DNA of 48,717 nucleotides from Dissophora ornata (lineage: Eukaryota > Mortierellomycota > Mortierellomycetes > Mortierellales > Mortierellaceae). Position 1 is the first letter of the stretch; each line of letters begins with the position of its first letter. The position numbers and the translations under genes were made by a program. This document shows positions 11,137-21,345 of this stretch, in pieces. The notes beneath the pieces are model-generated. The model was given only the letters and a program-made list of their open reading frames with translations. It was not told where the DNA came from and made no database searches. The stretch covers positions 1-48,717 of the forward strand of contig MU616728.1 in assembly GCA_025201705.1 (NCBI GenBank). Direction: 5' to 3'.

Positions 11137-12444
11137 TCATTCGCCTCCACGAAGGTGTTGTTTCTTGTGATCAGCCGCGCTAACCATGTTCTTCTGGGAC
11201 CAGATCCCAATCTTGCGGCTCCTATCCGCAGTGGGGTGAAAAAAAAAAAAGATATTTTGTCAGCTATAAAATCCCTGCAGGAACCGAGTTGCTCCAATTG
11301 ATAAAGACATCGCGCTTACTTTGCATGGGCTTCGATCTTCTCGAACTCCTTCAGCAGGCCTCCGTACTCGGACCCAGCCTGCCGATAAATCTGTGCGTAT
11401 CCTTGCTTCAGCATCTCAATGCTCACATTCTTTTTGGGAAGAAGGGGCAAGGATCGAGGGTACCACGCCATTGAAACCTAAATGCACCGCAAGAACCAAA
11501 GAAAAAAAAAAAGCAAAGTCAGAAAGTCTCCTCCATCATTCCCATTGCGTTGTGTGCACCTCGAAACTTACGACGCGCTCGTATCGGTCCCTGGCATAGG
11601 GCCTAACCAACACAGTTTTGCCGTTTAACTCTTGTCGAAGCCAATTCAGCGATTCTTGAGAGAACGGCTGGGCGGGCATCCCGAAATGTGCACCCTACAT
11701 ATTATTGTATTATCCCACGAATAGATCGGCAGAGATTTTCAATCAACATTGCCAAGCATCCTGTCGAGCAGATTTATAAGCGGATCAACAACAAGTATCA
11801 CCCTTACCTCGGGTGCATCAACGCCAGTGATACGAATATGAAGTGTTTGATTCTTCAGCTCTACGATCAACGGTCGCGATTTGAATCTGTTAGAGATTAG
11901 CCCTGAAGAAAAATACAGGTGACTCAACTGGCCCAGTTGTCATACCTTTACTATTAGAAGGGACACGTCTGAGCCATCCCCATCCAGCCCAGATCCCTCC
12001 TGGGGTATGATAGAACCTAAAGTTATCCGAATCCCCGACACTGGTAACTTTTCCCCTCATGGTTCTCTTCCCTTGCAGCATGTTGGGTGTTAGGTGCGCA
12101 GAGGTAGGGATCCGACGAAGTCGTGTCCTGTACAGGAAAACAACCGCGGTGGCAGTGCCAAAGACCGCTGTGGTGACAACGTACGGCTCTACTGACTTGG
12201 GAATAACTGGGAGGTGTGCCCACGTGGATGAGGAAGAGGGAGCAGAGGAGGCGGCGGTTGCGGCCATCTTCTCCACAGTCGTGGTCATTTCCTCGAGGGA
12301 TGCTTTGGTCGAATGAAGAAGATCTTTTGCATCCTGCCCTGCGTGCTCTATCGTGTCCAATGCTGACGCTGCGGCGGCTGATGCATTTGAGAGGGACACA
12401 TCTTTGTCTTTGTTGGATGAACTGGAGCTGAATGGCCACACCAT
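11137..12444 (-). CDS. LCL3: LCL3-type endonuclease, staphylococcal nuclease fold, membrane-anchored
   Basis: Five exons: 12444-11946, 11902-11808, 11694-11572, 11477-11320 and 11221-11137, giving 319 residues. A Ser/Ala-rich, partly helical N-terminus is followed by one hydrophobic segment (VVTTAVFGTATAVVFLY, about residues 90-106) and then an SNase domain. Landmarks of the LCL3 family are MRGKVTSVGDSDNFRFYHTP, GIWAGWGWLRRVP, LHIRITGVDAPE, GAHFGMPAQPFSQESL, YARDRYERVVSMAWY and the ending RKIGIWSQ. The catalytic-type Arg and Asp positions of the fold are kept in the GDSDN, GVDAPE and RDRYERV segments. LCL3 proteins are reported as mitochondrial. The ATG at 12444 gives the family-like MVWPF start; the ORF also continues upstream without a stop. 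The first intron is only 43 nt. A 28-nt A tract on the coding strand follows the stop codon. Confidence 0.9.
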
Positions 12445-14047
12445 GTCGAAGAGCTGAAAGGTATGAATGCGTGTGCAACAACACGAGAATGAAGCACAGA
12501 AATATGCCCCGCGTGCACCTGAAAAATGACACACAACCCCCTCGAAACCTTGAAAAGGAAATACGTGGAGGCCCCTTCTGCAGGTCGTCATATCGAAATA
12601 CTATCTTTACGCATCTGTTCCATCGTATCCGACATGTGTGCACTATTGTCGAGGTAAATATCTAGACTATCAGTTACATCACTCAGGGACCAAAAGATCC
12701 TCTACTTAATGTCCTAATTGGCAGTGTGCCTTCCTGATAGTCCTCAACGAGCATGAAGGCGAGGCGTGGACAGCTTAACAAAATGCCCCACAATTAGCAT
12801 CCAAGGGCTCACATGACTGTTAAACAACACTGCGAATGCTGGCTGTAGTGAATACGTCAGTTGGACTTGCGTCGCACTTTAAACATGGTGGAGCATTTTA
12901 AGGCTTCGATCTCTTCCTTGAGATAATTTCGCGGATTTCGAGACGAAACCCATCTTTGGGATACATATTGAAGCTGGACTGGAAGAGAGTAAAGTTTCCA
13001 ACTTTGGCGTGTGCCGTACTTCGACGGATGATAGCATAACTTGCGAGATTTCGCAATCATATAATCCATAGTCAACGGGAAAAAATATCGAAGAGGTGTG
13101 GTTATCAGGACCATGAATCTTGTCAACGCTGGGCCTCAAGTCCGCGTCACAGTTGTAGGTGAATGCGCAGCGCGCGCAGTCTATGGTTTATCGAACATGC
13201 AAAGAAAGTGTAGCATGTACAAACTCCCGGGAGATCGGAAAATTTAGCTATTTATCATATATTTTTTGAAAGCGTGAAGTCTACCATACCCACATTCAAA
13301 GGCGATATGACTCTTACTCTGTTCATATGTGAGTCTGCCGTGTGGGGATATCTATCAGTTTCTGCTGTCCTTGGATATCACGTATCACCAGTGTGAAGAT
13401 GAGTTTTATATGATGATCTTCAGAAACCAAACGCGACAGAGGATCAAAATCATGTAGCGGTGTACTTGAGGGAATGTGTTCTTAATGGTGCTAAGGCTGA
13501 TCAATAGAACGTGACTCTTTCTATGGCCTTGATATTATGATATTAGTCGACTCTCCGCCTGAAAAGCAAAACAATTTTGCAGGACGCGCCGCGATCCACG
13601 GTGCCTCGCTTTGTTTTACGTCGCTCATGGAGTACAGGACGAGTCTTGCTTCTTGATCTTGTGTTTTGACTGCATAGCTTGAACATTGGGGCCAAAAGTA
13701 AATAAAGAAAAAAGGAATCTGTACTTGGACACCTAGGCTCGAACCCAGCCAGAGATGAAGGCCTTAATGGGCAACGACGCCTGTCTTCTTCTCTCATTGG
13801 ACACCCACGATATTCTGGATTTGAGTGAACACAAAAGAAGCGAATGAGAGCCATTGGAGAAAAGCCTTTGTTTTCGTGGCCTCATCGCCTGGTGGTGATT
13901 TTTTTTTTTCGCATGAAAAGAGAATGCATTCAGCCATTTTTTTTTTTTTTGTTAAACTTCGCTCTCTCAGTCTCTTCCTCTCTTTCCACCACCCCTCAAA
14001 GGCCACTCTTTCTCCGTCGCTCATAACCCATCAAAAACCACTCAAAG
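12445..14047. other. Gene-poor interval upstream of LCL3 and the LRR gene
   Basis: This is the divergent region between LCL3 (minus) and the LRR gene (plus). The short ORFs have no recognisable domain. Two T tracts (around 13899-13908 and 13939-13950) and a CT-rich leader (about 13970-14000) lie just upstream of the LRR start codon. A tRNA-like T-arm motif on the minus strand near 13735-13755 was considered and rejected. Confidence 0.5.
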
Positions 14048-16526
14048 ATGTATATGGAGGAATATCAATCGTTTCGTGTCGCTGGCACAACAACTGTCAA
14101 AAATATCAATGTTGATTATGTCGATGGGCAGAATGTCATCTACTGGGAAGACATCGAGCAACTCTTTCCTGGAGTTTTGAACGTCCAGAATGGCGAATTC
14201 TTAGTCAAGTTGCTTAGGGATTCAAAGAACAACAGGTAGCATAAAGAACGCACAAGATTATCCAACACATGAATAGAAGAAGACAACAAAGAACAATCAT
14301 GTTGAGCAAGCACCGCGTGTCTTCTCTGCTTTATAGAAGCGTGCCTCACCGCATCAAGCATTGCCCGGGTATAGTCTTGGATGTTATCTTGCCTAATACT
14401 GTCAGGCATGTCCTTGTTGACTCTCCAATGTCAACTCGAAATCCGACTCTGACTGATGGTCGAGCTGATGCCCCAGCCTTGGCTTCGACTGAGGACAAAG
14501 TCGTTGAGGTTTTACACTTCACTCCGCCACTTGGAGACACACCCATCGGCGAAATTACTGCCAGCAAAGTGCCTGAGCACGGCAAGAATAAAGTTGCCGA
14601 GATGATAGCCAAGCATGAATTCGAGTGTACAGTCCTTCACCAGCTGGGTGGACTTCCTAAACTAACTCAGGAAGTCGCCAAGGAGGTTATGAATTTGATT
14701 CTGATCCAGAGCAAGACAGAGGCCATATTGACCCAGAACTATGGACTGCTTGAATACACCATCCCAAGGCTGTTCATTGTTCTTCCCGAAGCGTCAACAT
14801 CCTGGGACCCGTCTATGATGCTCCACACCAAGTTCCGCTTGCATTTCATCTGTGAGTGTGGTGAACACACCAAGGCACCCGGAAGCAAGATCCCTCATCA
14901 CCTTCACCTCGCCAACCATGAAGGATATGTCATCAACAAACCCACAGAGTTCTTTGAGAAGTATGGACCTTTTTTGATGGTCATGCTTGCGATGATCAAA
15001 TTGGGAGTACGTATTGCGGGCCAGGTCGTACCAGCGCTAGCGAACTTGAAAGTAGTCGATGATCTCGATTTTGCAGAGTCCTCTGTCAACTCGGTTACTT
15101 CCAAGATCATCCAGGGTGTGGATTATTCTTTGGCATATCTGGAGGAGACTCGCAGTCTGATAAAAAAACCGAGTGGTGTCGATGTTGAAGGTGATGCAAG
15201 AGCATTGCTATGTGACCTCGGCAGCTACCTTACTGGTGTTGAGGGATTGGAAGGAGTGGAACTGCGTCAACTCGGATCATATCTGAAAGCCAAAAATTCA
15301 GACAGCTTGTTGGGTAATCTGTACCGCATGACAACTAAGGATGGCCACGTCAAATGGGTCTGCCGCCACCACTATCGATCAAGCTATCAAGAAGCGCACA
15401 CCCAGAAGCTGCGTGATATAGTCAACCTGGCAAGAGGTGAATTTGATGAGCAACTTGGGAGTATCAAAGTAACCTTGAAATATAGCTTTGTTGCAACCGA
15501 GTTCTATGAGGCCATCAGTCAAGCGAAAATTGGTGTTCACGACCTGGATATCGCATTCGGCTGGGATTTCTCCGAGTCTGATCTTGAAGCATTTGAAAAA
15601 GCACTCAAGATGTCAAGTGTATCAATTCTTAGACTTGATCTCCAAAAGTTTCAAGCAAGCACCGCCAGCAAACTACTTCCAACATCCGCGCGATATGAAA
15701 TACTTGTTCGTATCGTAGAACATACTAATATGAAAATAATTCATATTGTTCTATCCAAGGATTTCATGGAGTTTCTTAGTTTACAACCCAAAAGACCATC
15801 ACACCTTCACAAGTTATCCATTGAGATGAAGCCTCGAGCGAGTGATTTTCAAGAACTTGTAAAATCACTCAAGACCAACACCACTTTGACCACCTTGGAC
15901 CTGCAGAGCAACTCGATTGGGAATAAAGGAGCTCTGGCACTGTCGGAGGCACTCAGGACCAACACCACTTTGACCACTTTGGGCTTGCAGTACAACACGA
16001 TTGGGAANNNNNNNNNNNNNNNNNNNNNNNNNNNNNNNNNNNNNNNNNNNNNNNNNNNNNNNNNNNNNNNNNNNNNNNNNNNNNNNNNNNNNNNNNNNNN
16101 NNNNNNNNNNNNNNNNNNNNNNNNNNNNNNNNNNNNNNNNNNNNNNNNNNNNNNNNNNNNNNNNNNNNNNNNNNNNNNNNNNNNNNNNNNNNNNNNNNNN
16201 NNNNNNNNNNNNNNNNNNNNNNNNNNNNNNNNNNNNNNNNNNNNNNNNNNNNNNNNNNNNNNNNNNNNNNNNNNNNNNNNNNNNNNNNNNNNNNNNNNNN
16301 NNNNNNNNNNNNNNNNNNNNNNNNNNNNNNNNNNNNNNNNNNNNNNNNNNNNNNNNNNNNNNNNNNNNNNNNNNNNNNNNNNNNNNNNNNNNNNNNNNNN
16401 NNNNNNNNNNNNNNNNNNNNNNNNNNNNNNNNNNNNNNNNNNNNNNNNNNNNCTCTGGCACTGTCGGAGGCACTCAAGACCAACACCACTTTGACCACTT
16501 TGAACTTTCAGCGCAACTCGGACTGA
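14048..16526 (+). CDS. Large LRR (ribonuclease-inhibitor type) protein with a lineage-type N-terminal domain; interrupted by assembly gap
   Basis: Exon 1 is 14048-14235 and exon 2 starts at 14337 (101-nt intron, phase 2), giving about 619 residues before the gap. The N-terminus (FRVAGTTTVKNINVDYVDGQ, YWEDIEQLFPGV, VKLLRDSKNNR, then HRIKHCPGIVLDVIL) resembles a module I recall from many Mortierella multigene-family proteins. The central 400 residues are mostly helical in character (QEVAKEVMNLILIQSKTEAI; LMVMLAMIKLGVRIAGQVVP) and of unknown function. From 15871 there are 28-residue LRRs with an 84-nt period (TNTTLTTLDLQSNSIGNKGA). After the gap, ALSEALKTNTTLTTLNF continues and a stop lies at 16524-16526. 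As assembled the frame is lost across the gap, because 445 N is one base out. I take this as a gap-length artefact. Function is unknown; LRR arrays of this type usually bind proteins. Confidence 0.8.
15871..16523 (+). repeat. 84-nt LRR-coding tandem repeat array spanning the gap
   Basis: Units start at 15871 and 15955 (84 nt apart), and a further unit starts at 16476 after the gap. Neighbouring units are nearly identical at the DNA level, which is why the assembly collapsed or failed here. Confidence 0.85.
16008..16452. other. Assembly gap (445 N)
   Basis: Run of N inside the LRR array. From the repeat phase, the real missing length should be 8 plus a multiple of 84 (428 or 512, for example), so 445 is an estimate rather than a measured length. 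Confidence 0.99.
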
Positions 16527-17573
16527 CATGATGAACAACACCATGGAGAATATCAAAACTTCATAGAAAGCCATACAACCATTCATTTATACACCTGTTG
16601 GCCGTCGCCTCATCATCATCATCACCACCGCCATCATCGGTCATCGGTTCTCTCATCCATCCATCTCTTGCACACAAGAATAAAAAAAGATTCTATTGAA
16701 TGAGATTGTAGGCGTATTTGTATTTGAGATAGTTGTAACATATAAAAAAGGAAACGAAGAAAAAGAAAAGGCATTAGTAAACGTGTATAATGTACATTGA
16801 GAAGGGCTGGGTTTGGTGCACACGGTGTACATGCGCACATTCACTGGGAGCTGTGGATGGACCCTAATGAAGGTAGATACACCGCATCAACCTGCCTGAA
16901 AACGGTCAAAGAAGTAGAACGCTAAAGCACAGATACTGCAGCGACGAACGTCGTCATGCCTGAGAGCACAACCCTACTGAGTTTTGCCCTTCTGGTTAGT
17001 CCTCCCGTGGTGCATTGCGAAACTAGCAAGCGTGGATACGACTTGAGTTCCCCCAACGCGGTTTGGGATCTAGCTCATGAATTAGTCTGACAAATTGAGA
17101 CTCCGGAGGTCCTCATCGCGCAGTAGTATACTGTGTCGGATCGCCAGAGAAAAGTGCTCTCTCATCCAAGGCGATAGGATTACGTTTGGTTTCCCCCATG
17201 TGTCCAATAGTACTTGAACATGTTGAGCAATCGAATAAGTGTTCCTGGCTGTGCATTCGACTGACCGGTCCTTCGCGCTCCGGTAAACACCTATGGCTCC
17301 CTATGGCAAGATCGCGGCTGTTCTTTTCTATCGCGTTGGCGATTGATTGCTGGATCAGACCCTGGGCTCGAGGTTGGGAGTTATGTCATGGCAAGACTAT
17401 ATCTTTCACATATGACAGAGAGCCTCCCTTTTGCATCCTTTACGGTGTTTGCCAAGACTAGGTAGGTAGGTAGGTAGGTAGGTGGCGGTGGTATGGGCAT
17501 TGGAGTCCAGTACAACATCATCGTAGGTTAGTAACATGAGAAATCACCAATGCAGCCTGATAGAATCCACCCA
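16527..17573. other. Intergenic, no gene recognised
   Basis: Follows the LRR gene. It starts with an ATC/CCA-rich stretch (16610-16640) and includes a GTAG tetranucleotide microsatellite near 17458-17482. The ORF at 17186-17461 has no recognisable features. Confidence 0.5.
17458..17482. repeat. (GTAG)n microsatellite
   Basis: About six perfect copies of a four-base unit, AGGT/GTAG. Confidence 0.9.
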
Positions 17574-18098
17574 TTACGAGTGCTGCTCTGCAAATAGCCC
17601 GTTCTTGCTGTCAGCCAAGTTCAGTTCTCTCCTTGAGAGTTTCTCGGCATCCAAGGCTACGATTGTCTTGACGCTCCTGCGCTGGCCCAGCTTGAGAAAA
17701 TTTGTTACAGTCCGCTTGATCATAGCTTGGTCGAAGAACGGGAGCACCTTGTTCGCGTTGACGTCGTAGCGCAATGTTTCGTGCTGATAGTGGTCATCGC
17801 ACAACTTGTAGGAGGGGATGAACAGCGATGAACAGGTGGAGTGGAAGCCGCTCTTGAAGACCACGCGAATGAGGAGGGTGAAGCCAAACTTATCAAAAAA
17901 ACGCGAGCCATGGACACCATGAACAGAACGATTCTCTGCTGCGTTGCCATGCGCACTTGCTAGCTCTATTCCTCTCGCAAGCTGTCTCTCTGCACTCCAA
18001 TGTACTCTTCCTTCATTGCCGCTCAAATCATGGCCATTGGTACTGTCAGAACCCAATGGGAACAGGAAGCCATGTCTAACATCGTGTCTCCAGTCCAT
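17574..18098 (-). CDS. Doubtful ORF, possible gene remnant
   Basis: An open frame on the minus strand gives 174 residues from the ATG at 18098; the frame continues six codons further without an ATG. The C-terminal half (KLCDDHYQHETLRYDVNANK, then VLPFFDQAMIKRTVTNFLKL) reads like real protein, with a plausible helical segment. The N-terminal half is His/Gly/Arg-rich and looks non-coding. No domain is recognised, no intron partners were found and no promoter features are visible. It could be a decayed gene or chance. Confidence 0.25.
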   Translation of the reverse strand: MDWRHDVRHGFLFPLGSDSTNGHDLSGNEGRVHWSAERQLARGIELASAHGNAAENRSVHGVHGSRFFDKFGFTLLIRVVFKSGFHSTCSSLFIPSYKLCDDHYQHETLRYDVNANKVLPFFDQAMIKRTVTNFLKLGQRRSVKTIVALDAEKLSRRELNLADSKNGLFAEQHS

Positions 18099-18606
18099 GA
18101 GGCGGTCTCTCTCCACAACCAGCGACTATGAAGCTATCCGAGCCAGGCGCCGGTGTTGCAATATAACGTTCGATATCAGGACGATCAACAGCGAGTAGAA
18201 CTACGTGCTTATTGCTATTGGATATGCGATCAGTTTTCTTACTCTGCTAATCCGCAGGGCTCTATCGATACAAGTAAGTACGGGGTTAGAATAGCGTCCT
18301 TGATTCCGCTGTCCATTTCTTGACCACATGTCGTGCAAATGATGGTGTATCCATTAATCCTGCGACAGCATTCCAGTGTCTGAACGCTCAGCTAATGAGT
18401 GTGGTGGCTGGCAGCTCAGTGAATTTTTCACAGCAAACTTTTATGCGTGGTAGTGTTAATGAGTACCAGGCACTCGGGAGGCTCGCATGTTGTGTGCAGA
18501 CAAAGTAGAAATCAGATTTCCATTTGCTGGAAACAAAACGGATATTTAAATTACGGCAGCTGGTTTTAAGTGGAGTAAAATATATGTATATGTTGGGGTG
18601 TCTACT
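18099..18606. other. Intergenic, nothing recognised
   Basis: AT-rich towards 18520-18600, where the 3' UTR of phosphomannomutase should lie. No supported gene. Confidence 0.5.
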
Positions 18607-20122
18607 CTAAAAGAAGAGCTCCTTGAGGATCCTCTCGGTGTCGTTGGGGTTGTTCACGGCATGGCCAGTGACGCGAGGGTCGCTGTAGATCTCGTAGTCG
18701 TTGCCGCCCTTGAAGGTCTTGTCTCCAAAAAAGTGGATGGCCTTGAAGTTGTCGCTCTCGATGTGACGAAGGCAGTAGGTCTTGTCCCAGCCGGTGGGGA
18801 ACACATCGAACGAGATCTGGCCGCCTATTGTTTTTTGATCGATTCTACATGTAAGCTGCCAAGAATCCACAACATGATCTGGATCGCATTTCTCTACCAA
18901 AGTTTTCGATAGGAGAATCGGATTCTTACCAATGGAGTAGGTCAGGCCATAGTCAGGGAACTCGTTCTGCAAAGCTGCAACAAACTTCTCGCGCAACTTG
19001 TGCTCCTATTATATGCAAAGGTAATCAAGGGTGGAATTTAGGATGTGATAACGGTGGTGGTAGACTCTTAGTCCGCTCAAAGATCCTGTGCTTCAGGTCC
19101 ACGTACGAGATCGAACTTCTCAAACTCGTTACGCTCAGGGTGGCTGCAGTTGCGTCCGATGGGGGAGATGTTAACCATTCCGTTGCGGAACTCGACGAAT
19201 GTACCGCTATGAACAACGTCGTAATGAGAAGTGTTAGATCTTTCATGAGCCAGATCCGATAGGACATGATCTAGTATTATGTTCCTAGTGGCACGTACCG
19301 CTTGACGGGGATGTCCATGTCGGCAATGTAACGAAGAACAAAGTTGACAAGCTTCTTGTAGCGGTCATCTCCTAAGTAGTTAATGAAACTCTACATGAAC
19401 AGAACGAGACAAAGAATGTCCTGCGGAAATTAGTATCAAAAGTTCCAAACACATCAGCACCTCTCAAACGCCTCTCAACCGATTGAGAACATGCGGAAAG
19501 CGTACGTACCTCGGAGGAAAGCTGGGTACCCAACTTGTAGGCAGTCAGTCCGTTCTCCGAGAAGCAGTAATCAAAGTTCTGGAGAACTATTCACAAAACA
19601 CAAACAAAGGATTAAAAGGTTGCGCTGCTATAATTAAATTTAGAGCACAGGGACAGGGGTCCATTGATCAAGATTTCTTTTCCTTCTTTTTTTTTTTTTG
19701 TCCACAAGCACACGCTTTCTAACGCGTGCAGGATCAATTGGCTCTCCACAAAACACCCAAGGACCCTGATCGCCTTCGAGGGGCAGGGGTACATACCGTT
19801 GGGTCCAAGTTGTTCGAGCTGCTTGCTGAAATCCGATCCACCGACGAAGCCAATGACACACTTCTTGCGAAGCTCGACGAGCGTCTGCTCCATGGACTTT
19901 GTAATCTCCTGCGAGAATAAAGATGGTAGGGTCGAGCGTGAATATCATCGATCATATGCCGCACAACCGCGACGAGGCATGACCACTCGAGCGAGTTGCT
20001 GCGATTGAGACAAACATGCACAAGGACCTTACCAGGCGAGCAGGGGTGAGAGTACCGTCGACATCGAACAGACAGATGGTGTCGGGCTGGGTGCGATCAG
20101 AAAAGACAGAGGCGGTAGACAT
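18607..20122 (-). CDS. SEC53: Phosphomannomutase (HAD family)
   Basis: Interconverts mannose 6-phosphate and mannose 1-phosphate, the step before GDP-mannose and hence N-glycans, O-mannosylation and GPI anchors. Seven exons: 20122-20033, 19908-19797, 19586-19510, 19390-19299, 19206-19107, 19005-18930 and 18824-18607, giving 254 residues (family about 250). The HAD motif DVDGT is at residues 20-24, with nucleophile Asp20 and acid/base Asp22. Other family landmarks are [63 protein letters not shown] and [20 protein letters not shown]. All junctions are GT-AG and frame-consistent. The enzyme is cytosolic. It is transcribed away from Sec61 beta with 278 nt between start codons. Confidence 0.96.
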
Positions 20123-20400
20123 GATGGTGCTTTGTGCGGATGGGTGGTGCGAGTAGGATGAGAGGATGAATTGAAGAATGAATGAAAGAAAGAAGTGGGA
20201 TTGATGGCAGTTGACACGTTGTAAATAGACGTTTCACGCCACGATGGAAAGCTAGGCGGCGACAGGGTGTCTGAAAACGAGTCGCGCTCTCATTGGACCG
20301 CATCCCTCGATTTCTGCCAGAGCAGAAGGCTCCCTTTGCTCCTTCTTCTGCTTTCCATCATCCCTCAGCCCTTCATCTCCCACAAGATCTCATCCTCGTA
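20123..20400. promoter_or_regulatory. Bidirectional promoter, phosphomannomutase / Sec61 beta
   Basis: The 278 nt between two divergent start codons must contain both promoters and 5' UTRs. One ATTGG (inverted CCAAT) is visible at 20292-20296. Both products serve the secretory pathway, so shared control is plausible but inferred. Confidence 0.5.
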
Positions 20401-21220
20401 ATGGTATGCAACCCTGAGTGCCGGACCCGCAATATCGCCACGCGTAGACAGCCTGCCGCTGCACTCTTCTGGACCAGATTGAGAGCAGGACATCCACCTG
20501 GACCCATCTGCAGCATAATGTCGATTGTTAACCTTTTGCATTCCTCGCTGCTGTGTCTACGCCTCTAGTCTGACTCTGCACCCTCCCCCAACCCCGCTGG
20601 CGCCTCTCCCCGTGCAGCCGCTATCAGGTGCGTCTTTGGTGTTTGTATCGTGAGAAGAAGGCGTTGGCTTCTCGATCGGGACATTGGCGCTGCGTGATTT
20701 CATCGAGATGAGACTGATCAGCTCAGGATCTGCGGGAATGACGGCATTCTGATGCGAGCAAACCCTGACCGAGGAGTTCCCTGTTGTATCTTTTCCCATT
20801 CATAGGAGACGCACGACTGCCACCAAGGCCCAGACATCTCGCGCCCCCGGCCCCAGCACCTCTGGAATGATGCGCATCTACACTGACGACTCGCCCGGTC
20901 TCCGCGTGTAAGTATCTGATCCACTCCCCCTCGCGCTTGTTGGGCTCCCGTTTGCCCATTGGAACAGGAAAACTGCTCGAGTTTTTTTTTCTTCTGCATT
21001 GATGGACATATCCCGCCCCTTACCAGGCCTGCCAACCTCAACTTGGATCACCCTGATTCCTTGAATCTCGTAAGGCATTGGACCTTGTGGAGCAATTGAC
21101 TGACCGATCTTCCTTGCTGTGGATCGTTTTAGTGACCCCGTTGTTGTCCTTGTCTTGTCCCTGGCCTTCATCGCATCTGTCTTTGCTCTTCACATCTACG
21201 GAAAGTTGACCCGTGCTTAA
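20401..21220 (+). CDS. SBH1: Sec61 beta subunit of the ER translocon
   Basis: Tail-anchored small subunit of the Sec61 protein-conducting channel. Four exons: 20401-20403 (only the ATG), 20569-20627, 20806-20907 and 21133-21220, giving 83 residues. The protein begins M-SDSAPSPNPAGASPRAAA, has the conserved Arg/Thr-rich stretch and MMRIYTDDSPGLRVDPVVV, and ends in one transmembrane helix (VVVLVLSLAFIASVFALHIY) plus GKLTRA. All introns are GT-AG. The ATG-only first exon is required by frame: ATG is followed directly by GTATGC, and the acceptor at 20567-20568 joins in phase 0. An AATAAA lies at 21281. It is convergent with the RtcB-like gene (125 nt between stops). Confidence 0.93.
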
Positions 21221-21345
21221 AGAATCCTTTCGGCCATCAACTGCTTATCTTTTCGACACCCATGTGTAATATACATTCCAAATAAACATATCCTAATCAC
21301 GCGAGTTCAACAATGGGCAGTTTGTCTATTTTGGGTGTAATTGGT

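Noticed and set aside
13725..13765. T-arm-like GGTTCGAGCC on the minus strand suggesting a tRNA
   Set aside because: The T stem has a mismatch, and no matching anticodon arm, D arm or acceptor stem could be found at tRNA spacing.
15849..16586. Long minus-strand frames across the N gap
   Set aside because: They exist only because N codons contain no stops. The rest is antisense to the LRR repeats.
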